Shown here piece after piece: positions 44,387-52,707 of a stretch of DNA of 64,000 bases (position 1 is its first letter; each line of letters starts with the position of its first letter). The stretch covers positions 129,000 to 192,999 of the forward strand of contig NZ_FMYY01000011.1 in assembly GCF_900101595.1 (NCBI RefSeq), written 5' to 3'. The stretch comes from Paenibacillus sp. cl123 (lineage in GTDB: Bacteria > Bacillota > Bacilli > Paenibacillales > NBRC-103111). The translations under genes and the position numbers were made by a program. Below the pieces are notes generated by a model that did no database searches, was not told the origin of the DNA, and was given only the letters and a program-made list of their open reading frames with translations.

Positions 44387-45898
44387 TGGTGTCTTCCGGC
44401 CCCACTGGAACGGCGAGCTGTCCATGAATTGATTCGGGTTGGCCTGCACATTATGCACCCAGAACGTAAAGTGCAGATGCGGCCCGGTCGAAAAGCCGGT
44501 CGTGCCGACGAGGCCGATGATGTCGCCTCGCTTCACCCGGTCCCCTGTCTTGACGTTCAGCTTGGAGAGATGGGCGTATTGGGAGAACAGCCCCATGCCG
44601 TGATCGAGATAGATCGAGTTGCCGGTCAAATAAAGGCTGTCCGCCAGCGCAACGATGCCGTCATTGGTCGCCCGGATCGGCGTGCCTTCTTTGGCCGCCA
44701 GATCGATCGCCATATGCGAGCCGCTCAGCTTGCCGTTGACGTACCGCGTATAGCCGTATGGCGTCGTCAGCCTGCCTTCCACCGGCACGACAAACGGCTC
44801 GCGGAACAGAAATTCCGGCTGCGACTTGCTGCGCGCGGCGTCGATCTTCTGCTGATCGGCGTTGATCCGCTGCGTGTCTTGGCGCATGCTCTCCATTTCC
44901 TCGGTTACCTTCAAATACTGGGTCTCGAAACGCTTCGCTACGATCTTCAGACTCTGGTCGCCGATCGGATAGCTACCGGGCTTCACGCCCATCCCGATGG
45001 GCAAATAAGTGAAGTAGCCGGAGCCGTAAGGCTGCAGAGTGTACGTCTTTCCTTGCCACTCTATGTCGCCTGCCCGGCTGTGCCGTACGAGCACGGCGTC
45101 TCCCGGGCTGGCCGTATCCGGCAGCAGCAGCCACTCCGAGCGGAATGCCTGCTTCGCCTGCTCGGCGGAAGCATATAAGGCCGCTTCCTCCTGCCGCTTG
45201 GCCAACAGCTCCTTTTCTTCGCGGATAGCCGTCCGCACCGCCTCGCCAGCTTCAGCCTGCCAGGTGACTCCGCCATCAGCGGTGACCATCAGCTTGCCGG
45301 CCAGCTCGCCCGAGTCCTGCACGAGCGCCCAGCCGATGCGGTCCGTCATGCGCTGCAGCTGCTTGATCGGGTAGTCCGCGCCCTGATAGCGCAGCGTGGC
45401 GGCGGGAGGCTGCGCCGCTTCGTCCTTCAGCCGCAGCCACTCATAGCCGGCAGGCAGCTGCGGGGCCGCGACGGTTTCAGGCGAAGCCGCTCCTCCGGCA
45501 GCCGGAGCGTTGCCTGCGGCCGGCAGACCGCCTGCCTGCGCCTCCGGCAGCCGATCCGTCTCCGTCCAAGTCATCCCGCCGTCCGCCGTCGTTTTGAAGC
45601 CGTCCGTATAACGAATCCATCCGTTATCCAGATCCGTCATCCGGAACTCGACCGCTTCCCGGCAGCAAGGAGGCTCTGGCTGCCGGTTAGCTGCCGCCCC
45701 CGTCAATCCGCCGTTGTCCGAGGGCGTGCCGCCGCCAGCCAGAGCCAGATAAATCCCAAGACCTGCCCCGCCTATCACAGCGCACAAGACCGTAAGCAGT
45801 AGCGCCGGTCTAGCCTTCTTCCGTTTGCGGGCACGGCCGGTTCTTCCTTTCTGAGGCATGTCTGCCCCGAGGCTCTCGCCCTCCCGTTGTCCGCTCAT
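44384..45898 (-). CDS. M23 family metallopeptidase with Ycf48-like repeats
   Basis: This 504-residue peptidoglycan hydrolase is anchored by one membrane span (about 33-55) behind a basic cytosolic N-terminus. Two BNR/Ycf48-like units follow (NGWIRYTDGFKTTADGGMTWTETD; GWALVQDSGELAGKLMVTADGGVTW), then a helical region. The C-terminal LytM domain (about 375-495) has the zinc ligands in SGSHMAIDLAA (His and Asp) and PHLHFTFW (HxH), so it should be active. M23 enzymes cut peptide cross-links of peptidoglycan. The pairing with Ycf48-like repeats is unusual. It is convergent with the SLH/Ig-like gene. Confidence 0.92.
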   Translation of the reverse strand: MSGQREGESLGADMPQKGRTGRARKRKKARPALLLTVLCAVIGGAGLGIYLALAGGGTPSDNGGLTGAAANRQPEPPCCREAVEFRMTDLDNGWIRYTDGFKTTADGGMTWTETDRLPEAQAGGLPAAGNAPAAGGAASPETVAAPQLPAGYEWLRLKDEAAQPPAATLRYQGADYPIKQLQRMTDRIGWALVQDSGELAGKLMVTADGGVTWQAEAGEAVRTAIREEKELLAKRQEEAALYASAEQAKQAFRSEWLLLPDTASPGDAVLVRHSRAGDIEWQGKTYTLQPYGSGYFTYLPIGMGVKPGSYPIGDQSLKIVAKRFETQYLKVTEEMESMRQDTQRINADQQKIDAARSKSQPEFLFREPFVVPVEGRLTTPYGYTRYVNGKLSGSHMAIDLAAKEGTPIRATNDGIVALADSLYLTGNSIYLDHGMGLFSQYAHLSKLNVKTGDRVKRGDIIGLVGTTGFSTGPHLHFTFWVHNVQANPNQFMDSSPFQWGRKTP

Positions 45899-45987
45899 TC
45901 TACCCTCTCCTCCTATGCCGGGCCATCCAGGCTCTGCCGAATATCCGGTCTTCTCTTACTACCATCGTACAACGATTGGCCACAGCA

Positions 45988-46024
45988 AACAACCGTATCT
46001 GTAACGCCGGATACGGTTGTTTTT
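45988..46024. terminator. Terminator hairpin between monooxygenase and peptidase genes
   Basis: A perfect 12-bp stem (45988-45999 with 46010-46021) is flanked by T-rich sequence on both strands. It most likely ends the reverse-strand monooxygenase transcript. Confidence 0.75.
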
Positions 46025-46139
46025 CCAGATTAGAGCCGCCTTAGCCTCTTGCCGCGTTTCGCGAAGCTTGTGCCGGCCTGCACCAGACCGGCGACCGCAG
46101 GAGGCGGCTTTCACTTTGCTTCTGCCCCGCTGTTTCCGT

Positions 46140-46484
46140 TTACTCGCTCACAGGGACGGCTGGCGCAGCCCCTTTGGATGACTTTACATCATACAGCGCA
46201 TGCTCCACCGAGATGATATGCTCCGGCTTCGGCTTGCCCCTGCTGTCCCGGTGTCCCTGGATATGCACTTCGCTCGTTTCCCACTTCTTCCAAGCGGCTT
46301 CCGACTCCCAGCGAATCATCACGGTGACCTCTTCGTCGCCCCGGCGCACCCGCTTCACCAGAACGCTCAAGTCGATAAAGCCTTCAGACTGCTCGATATG
46401 TCCCGGGCCGCTAAACCGCTGCACGACCAGATCCGAGGTGCCTTCCTTGACGATGAACCGCTTTGTCTCAATGAACATCCTCAT
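46140..46484 (-). CDS. Antibiotic biosynthesis monooxygenase domain protein (IsdG/HmoA-like)
   Basis: This protein of about 114 residues has the ABM ferredoxin-like fold. It starts FIETKRFIVKEGTSDLVVQRF, followed by the IEQSEGFIDLSV segment and VTVMIRWESEAAWKKWETSE. The last includes the Trp typical of heme-degrading members. IsdG/HmoA proteins break down heme and release iron. The assignment fits the sequence, but small oxygenases of other types share the fold. A stretch of AAGGGAGAAGG serves either ATG 46484 or ATG 46478. It is transcribed in the same direction as the TetR gene, 176 bases downstream of it. Confidence 0.85.
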   Translation of the reverse strand: MRMFIETKRFIVKEGTSDLVVQRFSGPGHIEQSEGFIDLSVLVKRVRRGDEEVTVMIRWESEAAWKKWETSEVHIQGHRDSRGKPKPEHIISVEHALYDVKSSKGAAPAVPVSE

Positions 46485-46660
46485 CCTTCTCCCTTCGTTT
46501 TCATGCTATCCGTTTACTATACCATGCGGGGCTCTCGGCATTCCATTCCTTGTCAGGGTTCCATGATAATGGACTCGAAAGTCCCTTGAGCGATTAAATG
46601 TGGAGCAATCCGGCAGGGGATGAAGCCTGCTGCCCGGTACGATATTACGAAAATAGTCGG

Positions 46661-47254
46661 TTACATAATCATATAGCTCCTGAGCAGCTTTTCCGTGTAC
46701 TTCATATTGCGTTCGACAGGGGCGTTGCTGCCCGTAAGCCGGCTTGCCATAATAGCCCCCTCCATCGAATCGATCAGAAAAGAAGCCATCTCGGCAGCGT
46801 CGAGCTCGGCGCTGAACTCCTTATTAGCGATGCCTTGTTCAATGATCGACCGAACAAACATCACCATGCCGCCATACGCTTCCGCAGCCTTCTCCCGCAA
46901 TTCGGGGAAAGTGCCGTCGCTTTCCACCGCCGTATTCAGCAGCGGACAACCGCCCGGAATCGGCGGGTTATCAACGGCATCCTGGTAAATCGCCGAGATT
47001 TTCATCAGCTTATCGAGCGCGCTCGTCCCTTCCGCTTGTGCCTGGATAAAGAACTGCTGCAGAATCTGTCCTGATCTTTCAAAGGCGGCCAGCACAATCC
47101 CTTCTTTTGTTTCAAACCTGCGGTAAATGGCTCCCTTCGGCAGCCCGGTCGCCTGCATAATATCCTGAACCGACGTTTGCGCGAAGCCCCTCGTATTAAA
47201 TAAATGCACCGCGTGATTTATAATGTGATCTCGGATCATATCCGGCTTCCTCAT
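46661..47254 (-). CDS. TetR/AcrR family repressor
   Basis: This 197-residue regulator starts at ATG 47254, nine bases after AGGAGG. Other in-frame ATGs at 47263 and 47323 are badly placed. The N-terminal helix-turn-helix is TSVQDIMQATGLPKGAIYRRFETKEGI. The C-terminal ligand domain contains GGCPLLNTAVESDGTFPELREK, which marks the YxaF/LmrA/QacR-like subgroup. Two matching palindromes lie in front of the divergent DUF2306 gene (47378-47392) and the next gene (48136-48150). They are the probable operators, so this repressor likely controls both genes. The inducer is unknown. Confidence 0.93.
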   Translation of the reverse strand: MRKPDMIRDHIINHAVHLFNTRGFAQTSVQDIMQATGLPKGAIYRRFETKEGIVLAAFERSGQILQQFFIQAQAEGTSALDKLMKISAIYQDAVDNPPIPGGCPLLNTAVESDGTFPELREKAAEAYGGMVMFVRSIIEQGIANKEFSAELDAAEMASFLIDSMEGAIMASRLTGSNAPVERNMKYTEKLLRSYMIM

Positions 47255-47336
47255 GAAATTCATCCTCCTGCCCGGCTTTCGTCTGCTCGCGTTCCGCTTA
47301 TTCTTAATATTGTCAAGAATCACTTCGCATTGTCTA

Positions 47337-47365
47337 TTTAAATTTAGCAGACCTCATCCTATAAT
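47337..47365 (+). promoter_or_regulatory. Promoter of the DUF2306 gene
   Basis: A perfect TATAAT -10 (47360-47365) is preceded at 17 bases by a weak TTTAAA -35 (47337-47342). The TetR operator begins about 12 bases after the -10, so bound repressor would cover the transcription start. Confidence 0.65.
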
Positions 47366-47377
47366 GGAATTATTCAG

Positions 47378-47392
47378 ACCGAACGGTCCGGT
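47378..47392. promoter_or_regulatory. TetR operator copy 1
   Basis: ACCGAACGGTCCGGT is a 7-1-7 palindrome with one mismatch and differs at one base from the perfect copy at 48136-48150. It overlaps the expected transcription start of the DUF2306 gene. Confidence 0.75.
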
Positions 47393-47440
47393 CCGTTTTC
47401 TTTCTATTATACATCAACAGCATAAGGAGAGTGTACCAAT

Positions 47441-48070
47441 TTGAAAAATCGAACGGAGAAGAAACATACAGCCGTTATCTGGCTGTCCGTCATCGCGTTG
47501 ATGTGGATCACGCATACGCTGACCAAAAACTTTGTATCCGATCCTGCTTTCGCCAAGCTGATCGCTCTCAAGGAGTCCTTCACGGCCGACCGTTCCTTGT
47601 GGCTCTTCATGCTGCGGGCGCATATTTTGCTGGCTATCGTCTCGCTTGTTACAGGCCCGATCGGCGCTATCCGCAAAATTCGCCAACAGTCCCCTGCTTT
47701 GCACCGATGGAACGGACGGATTTACATCGTCTCCATCCTGCTGAACTTCATCCCCGGACTTTACGTTTCCTGGTTCGCAGCGGGAGGCTTGACGGTCGCA
47801 GGGTTCCTCGTGCTGAACATCCTCTGGCTCGGGACGACCTGGCTCGGGTATGTGTACATTCGCCGCAAGGATGTCGTCAGGCATTCGCAATGGATTTTGC
47901 GGAGCTTCTTTCTGACCTTCGCCAATTTGACCATCCATCTCTTGCTGCCGATCGGCCAGCACGCTCTCGGGCTATCCTATGTCAGTGCCTATGCGCTTGC
48001 CGTCTGGGGAAGCATGCTGCTTAACGGAGGATTGGCAGAAATAGCGATACGCAAGAAGTGGTTGATCTAA
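47441..48070 (+). CDS. DUF2306 family membrane protein
   Basis: This 209-residue membrane protein has about six hydrophobic spans. The start is a TTG at 47441 after AAGGAGA. Family features are the conserved HILLAIVSLVTGP, then LHRWNGRIYI (His-Arg), and VRHSQWILRSF (conserved His) near residue 146. The His residues suggest a b-type heme or other cofactor in the membrane, though no function is established. It is controlled by the adjacent TetR repressor through the operator over its promoter and lies upstream of the DJ-1/PfpI gene in the same regulon. Confidence 0.88.
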   Translation: MKNRTEKKHTAVIWLSVIALMWITHTLTKNFVSDPAFAKLIALKESFTADRSLWLFMLRAHILLAIVSLVTGPIGAIRKIRQQSPALHRWNGRIYIVSILLNFIPGLYVSWFAAGGLTVAGFLVLNILWLGTTWLGYVYIRRKDVVRHSQWILRSFFLTFANLTIHLLLPIGQHALGLSYVSAYALAVWGSMLLNGGLAEIAIRKKWLI

Positions 48071-48135
48071 AGGCCAGTGGTTGACTTAGAGGCAATTCCA
48101 CGAGAGGTTCGGACTCATTTTTTACTCCAAATCGA

Positions 48136-48150
48136 ACCGGACGGTCCGGT
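48136..48150. promoter_or_regulatory. TetR operator copy 2
   Basis: ACCGGACGGTCCGGT is a perfect 7-1-7 palindrome. It lies 28 bases before the DJ-1/PfpI start and matches the operator in front of the DUF2306 gene at 14 of 15 positions. Confidence 0.78.
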
Positions 48151-48177
48151 CCTAATTATCCAAAGGAGAGAGCGAGC

Positions 48178-49209
48178 ATGCTTAACGTTCAAATCGTATT
48201 ATTCGACGGGTTCGATTATATGGATGTCATCGGTCCATATGAAGTATTTAAAGCAGCCGGGATGCTGAGCGGCGCCGGGATGAACGTAAGCTTCGTAAGC
48301 GCTGAAGGCTCAAGAACAGTGCCCAGCGGAATGAACGGCCCAGGTCTTCTCGCCGACGGAAAAATCACGCTCGGCAAAGGGGGATTTCTGGTAGTTCCCG
48401 GCGCGATGGGCACGGTTGGCCTCGGCGATTCCGGTCCGGATGCCGTCATTACCCGACTGCGGCAAGCGACAGACACCGCATTGATGCCCTTTCTCAGGGA
48501 AGCCATGACTCGGAATGACGTGACCGTCGCGACCGTTTGCGGAGGCACCATGCTGCTGGCCATGGACGGACTGCTGGAGAATCGGTATGCGGTGACCCAT
48601 TACCTGGGGATGGAGGCGCTGGAGGCAACCGGAGCCAGGCCCGTCCCCGCCAGGGTCGTCGTGGACGGCCGGCTTGTAACCGGAGGCGGTGTGACCTCGG
48701 GACTCGACGTCGCCTTGTATTTAGTGGAACGCGAGCTTGGGCCGCAAATCTCGCACGCTGTCGAGAAGCTGTTCGAATATGAGCGAAGAGGCACAGTCTG
48801 GCATGCGTCCGGAATGGCGCCGATTGCCGCTCAACAAGCGCAAGCCGCTCCTGACGAAGCCTTATCCGATGCATCGTTTCCTCTCCCCCAAGCCTCCTCC
48901 CCTCATGCCTTCGACGGTATATGGGACCTCGCCATCGCTACGCCTCTCGGCCAACTTTCCGTCGAGATGACCGTCGCCACAGCGGCAAACGGCAAAATTC
49001 GCGGCACATGCCGTCAAGGGGACGAGATCGCCGACCTGATCGACCCGCGCATCGAAAACGGTCGAATGGCCTGGTCATTAAGCATCAGAAAACCAATGCG
49101 CCTGAACTTGAAATTTACCGCCACCGTTCAAGAAGAGCAGTTAACCGGAACGGCCAAGGCGGGCATGCTGCCTTCTTCCAGGGTGCAGGGAACGCGCAGG
49201 AAGGAGTAG
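48178..49209 (+). CDS. DJ-1/PfpI family protein with an extra C-terminal beta domain
   Basis: This 343-residue cytosolic protein starts at ATG 48178 after AAAGGAGAG. Residues 1-205 form the class I glutamine-amidotransferase-like fold: FDGFDYMDVIGPYEVF near 9-24, and the nucleophile elbow VATVCGGTMLLA near 118-129 with the reactive Cys. The GPYEVF and TSGLDVALY blocks resemble isonitrile hydratase and AraC-type DJ-1 proteins. After a variable linker (205-240), residues of about 243-343 form a second beta-rich domain (GIWDLAIATPLGQLSVEM; GRMAWSLSI) not usual in the family. The gene belongs to the TetR regulon. The substrate is unknown. Confidence 0.87.
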   Translation: MLNVQIVLFDGFDYMDVIGPYEVFKAAGMLSGAGMNVSFVSAEGSRTVPSGMNGPGLLADGKITLGKGGFLVVPGAMGTVGLGDSGPDAVITRLRQATDTALMPFLREAMTRNDVTVATVCGGTMLLAMDGLLENRYAVTHYLGMEALEATGARPVPARVVVDGRLVTGGGVTSGLDVALYLVERELGPQISHAVEKLFEYERRGTVWHASGMAPIAAQQAQAAPDEALSDASFPLPQASSPHAFDGIWDLAIATPLGQLSVEMTVATAANGKIRGTCRQGDEIADLIDPRIENGRMAWSLSIRKPMRLNLKFTATVQEEQLTGTAKAGMLPSSRVQGTRRKE

Positions 49210-49286
49210 CCGACAGGGAAGCAAGCAGGCTTGGCTTAAATGCCGGCTTCAGCCGCGTTCATCGCGGCGGATGGTGAAAGGGGCAG

Positions 49287-49324
49287 AAAAAAAGCCACAA
49301 CGCGTGGATTAATCGCATTGTGGC
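49287..49324 (-). terminator. Rho-independent terminator of the PL8 lyase gene
   Basis: On the minus strand, an 11-bp stem with one wobble (49294-49304 with 49314-49324) is followed by seven T (49287-49293). Confidence 0.85.
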
Positions 49325-49373
49325 CGGATGGCTATTCTATCGCCCCATGAGGCGATGAGGCGATAATTTGCCG

Positions 49374-52300
49374 CTAATTTCTCACAAACTTGACGGCATC
49401 GGCATTGACGTAGGTGCCGTTGGCATTGTCCGTAAGCTCTACATAGCCCGTCGTCCCCGCAGAGAACGGATGCGTGCCCAGCAAGATCCACGAGCCGCCC
49501 GGAATCGTCTGCTGGTTCACCGTGTAGAGCTGCGAGCCGCCGTTATAGTGGATGCGGAACGGCGCGTTCGTCGCTCGGCCCGAGTTGCCGTCCGGCAGCC
49601 GGTAATACACCGAGTAGCTGCCTGCAGACGACAAGGACGGCCGCCAGATCGCCTTTCCTGCTCCCGTACCCGTATGCTTGTACAAGTAATCCGAGCCATA
49701 GTAATTAGGCAGCCCTGTCGATGAAACCCATGTTCCCGTTAATTCCGCCTCCGTATTGTCGATCACGATCTCCGGCTGCTTCACAAACTTGACGGCGTCG
49801 GCAATGACATAGGTGCCGTTGGCATTGTCCGTAAGCTCCACATAGCCTGACGTCCCCGCAGAGAACGGATGTGTGCCCAGCAAGATCCAGGATCCGCCCG
49901 GAACCGTTTGCTGATTCACCGTATATAGCTTCGAGCCGCCGTTGTACTGAATACGGAACGGCGCGTTCGTCGCTCGCCCCGAGTTGCCGTCCGGCAGCCG
50001 GTAGTAGACCGCATAGTTGCCCGCGGAGGACAAGGTTGGCCGCCAGATCGCCTTTCCTGCTCCCGTACCCGTATGCTTGTACAAGTAATCCGAGCCATAG
50101 TAGTTAGGCAGCCCCGTCGACGAAACCCATGTTCCCGTTAATTCCGCCGCCGTATTGTCAACGATAAATTCCCCGGGATCATCAGAGCTAAATTCAACCT
50201 TGAACGTTTTTCCTTTGGCCCCGTTCACGTTCACGCTGAGCTTGATCGTTGGGGACAGCTGCGTCACCGTGATACCCGAATCCGCGCGGACGACGGCGCC
50301 CATGCTGCGGTTCAGCTCAAGCTGAATGCTTCCCGTGTTCGCCTGTGTCGGATCGGATACGGCAACCTCCAGCCCTCCCGACGTCTCCTTGAGCATGACG
50401 GCGGCTTTTTTATTGCTGGTCACGCCCGCCGCCGTCTTAACCGTATCATTCCAATAGTGGATGCCTGTGACTTGCTGCGTGTTTTCCCGAACCGCCTGCG
50501 CATCGGGTGTATTCTCCAGCACCGTGATGTCCGGATTGCCCGCATACGCGCCCACTTGCGCCGCCGTCTTGCCTGGCAACAAGACGTAGGAATAAGCGGC
50601 ATTGGCCGGGTTGACCCCGTGGTTGAACCATAACGTCATATAGTTGCGCGTCATCGGCGTTGTCGGCGTGGTGGCCCTGGCGTCGATGTCGCTCCACGCC
50701 CCCGTTCTGGCCTCGCGCAGCCCTCTGACATTCGCGGCGCCCGGGAAGTAGTAGCCGATATCGCTTCCGGATACGTTCCCCGTCAGATGGGCCCATTGGA
50801 CGCCGGTCATATTCTCCGTCCAGCCGAGCGTCGCCGGCTTGGCGCTGCCGTTGACCGTCAGCGTATTGCCGCCGCTGCTCTGCAGCTTGCGGTTGTCGAC
50901 GATCGTCTCGATCGTTTTCCCGTTCGTGCCCGAGATTCCCGCTCCCAGCGCCACAATCTCATCATCAAACATAAACCACGATTTTTTCATCGAAAGCGAG
51001 CTTGACCTTACCAATTCCATCCCCATGCTGCCGAATGTTCCCGCAATTTCCGTGCCGCCCACCCAGTTTTTCGTGCTTTTGAAGGCCGGGCCTACGGTTG
51101 TGTTTTGCTGAACGGTTGTGCCGGGGAGGCGGTACGCATTGACAGTGGGCCAAAATCCGTCGCTGAACTGTCCCAAATCCCCGTTGTACAGGTATGTCAT
51201 CCCTTCTCCCGTATACCATCCCTTCAGATTTTCGTTGCTGAACGACTCGTAATTGGCGATCCGGCTTGAATGCGCGCTGATGGCGAAGCCGAACCCCGGG
51301 CGAAGCTGCACGGCGCGATCCATGGCGGGAAACAACCGGTATCCGGTCAGCTCTTCGCGCGGGATGACAGAGGCATCGTTCAGGACGCTTTTGCCCAGCA
51401 CAATCGAATGAATCGGGGCGGCGGCAAAAAAGTTTCTGAACGTATCCTGCTGCACCCAGCTCTTCACCATCCGCTTCATTCTGTCCGCTTCCTCGGCCGG
51501 AGCAAATTGAGCGATTCTCAGGATGGCCTGGATGACGCCATGGCCCGCCTGATGACTTTCCTGGTAATGCCTCGAAATTTCTCTCCCTCTGGTCATATCC
51601 ATCATGGCGCCCTTATAGATCAGCGGCTCGAACGAATCGTACACCCAGCTGTACATGTTCTTCTTGTCCGGATCGGTAACCGCCCACTCCGAGCCTTCAA
51701 GCACGTACATCACCTTGGACAAATCCGACAGCAGCGCTCTCCCGTATCCGCCGTTATACGAGTAGAAGTTATGCTGGATAAACGAGCCGTCGCGATAAAA
51801 GCCGTCCCCGGAAGTCGCATAGTTAAACACGGGGCCAATTCCGTTGCGGGCCTTAGTAATCTCGGCGCTGTTTTTGATGAGAATGCCGCGCAGCGCGATA
51901 ACGGTACACTCCCATACCCTGTTGGCTCCGGTCATGGTCACCGTGGGCTGAAAATGTCCGACCGCGTTCATATAATTCGCGATGCGGGCCGGCGTCAGCT
52001 GATCATACATCAGGACAGCCGTGTCGTTCAGCGCCATCGGCGCGCCGATCTCCCAATCCCACCAGTTGCCGTAGGTCGTTTTGTTCTCGTTATACCGGTT
52101 GGCGTACATCCAGTCCAGCCCGATCAGGATATCGTTTTTCAGAGCGTTGTTCTGATAAAGCGCCGAGCCCTTGGAGGCATAGCCAAGCGCCATCTCTCTC
52201 AGCCGGGTGTACCCGCTCGTAATCTGGGCGGAGCTCGTCGCGCTGGCAAGATCGCTCCACAAGTAGCTGCCCGGCGTTTTATCCATCGCGTCCCAATTGG

Positions 52301-52511
52301 CTTGCGCTTTGTCCGCGATCGCCGTTAGCTGGGCGGCAATATCCGGATCGGACGCGTTGTAGCCGCTTCCGCCGGTCAGCAGCGCCTTCCATTTCTCCCG
52401 CAGGCTGTCGAATTCATCCGCGGCATAAGCCGGCTTGGGCGACACCGTCCCGAACAGCATCAGCAGCATGGTCAGCATCAGTGCAGCGCTTACAATTTTT
52501 TTGATCGACAA
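49374..52511 (-). CDS. Secreted polysaccharide lyase family 8 with two golvesin-like C-terminal domains
   Basis: This 1045-residue exported lyase starts at a TTG at 52511, ten bases after GGGAG. The signal peptide ends near residue 31. The helical alpha/alpha domain carries the PL8 catalytic set Asn197, His247, Tyr256 and Arg310, whose spacing (50, 9, 54) equals that of pneumococcal hyaluronate lyase. The aromatic patch GNWWDWEIG lies near 148-156. A beta-sandwich part follows to about 790. The C-terminus has two nearly identical golvesin-like modules (about 795-1045), probably for wall or glycan binding. PL8 enzymes eliminate uronate links in hyaluronan, chondroitin or xanthan; which one is not decidable here. 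The YesM/YesN pair next door, transcribed away, probably regulates it. Confidence 0.93.
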   Translation of the reverse strand: MSIKKIVSAALMLTMLLMLFGTVSPKPAYAADEFDSLREKWKALLTGGSGYNASDPDIAAQLTAIADKAQANWDAMDKTPGSYLWSDLASATSSAQITSGYTRLREMALGYASKGSALYQNNALKNDILIGLDWMYANRYNENKTTYGNWWDWEIGAPMALNDTAVLMYDQLTPARIANYMNAVGHFQPTVTMTGANRVWECTVIALRGILIKNSAEITKARNGIGPVFNYATSGDGFYRDGSFIQHNFYSYNGGYGRALLSDLSKVMYVLEGSEWAVTDPDKKNMYSWVYDSFEPLIYKGAMMDMTRGREISRHYQESHQAGHGVIQAILRIAQFAPAEEADRMKRMVKSWVQQDTFRNFFAAAPIHSIVLGKSVLNDASVIPREELTGYRLFPAMDRAVQLRPGFGFAISAHSSRIANYESFSNENLKGWYTGEGMTYLYNGDLGQFSDGFWPTVNAYRLPGTTVQQNTTVGPAFKSTKNWVGGTEIAGTFGSMGMELVRSSSLSMKKSWFMFDDEIVALGAGISGTNGKTIETIVDNRKLQSSGGNTLTVNGSAKPATLGWTENMTGVQWAHLTGNVSGSDIGYYFPGAANVRGLREARTGAWSDIDARATTPTTPMTRNYMTLWFNHGVNPANAAYSYVLLPGKTAAQVGAYAGNPDITVLENTPDAQAVRENTQQVTGIHYWNDTVKTAAGVTSNKKAAVMLKETSGGLEVAVSDPTQANTGSIQLELNRSMGAVVRADSGITVTQLSPTIKLSVNVNGAKGKTFKVEFSSDDPGEFIVDNTAAELTGTWVSSTGLPNYYGSDYLYKHTGTGAGKAIWRPTLSSAGNYAVYYRLPDGNSGRATNAPFRIQYNGGSKLYTVNQQTVPGGSWILLGTHPFSAGTSGYVELTDNANGTYVIADAVKFVKQPEIVIDNTEAELTGTWVSSTGLPNYYGSDYLYKHTGTGAGKAIWRPSLSSAGSYSVYYRLPDGNSGRATNAPFRIHYNGGSQLYTVNQQTIPGGSWILLGTHPFSAGTTGYVELTDNANGTYVNADAVKFVRN
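49383..50161 (-). repeat. 399-bp direct repeat encoding the two golvesin-like modules
   Basis: Two copies (about 49383-49762 and 49782-50161) are offset by 399 bases. They differ at few positions, with long identical runs (for example around 49640-49740 and 50039-50139). The similarity includes silent sites, so the duplication or a gene conversion is recent. Confidence 0.88.
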
Positions 52512-52707
52512 TTCATGATCACTCCCTTGGCTTGATTTGCTGGAGATCCTGCTGCTTGTCTGTTGCGATTATAAGGAAAAAGCGGCCGCCTCCGAAAGGG
52601 GATTATCTCAGCAAAAACCGTGAAGTTCTGTGCTGTTGGCATCCTGGCTTGATTTTCTCCCGAACGGGGCACTATACTCGTTACGAACGCACAAGGGAGG
52701 GGAGATC

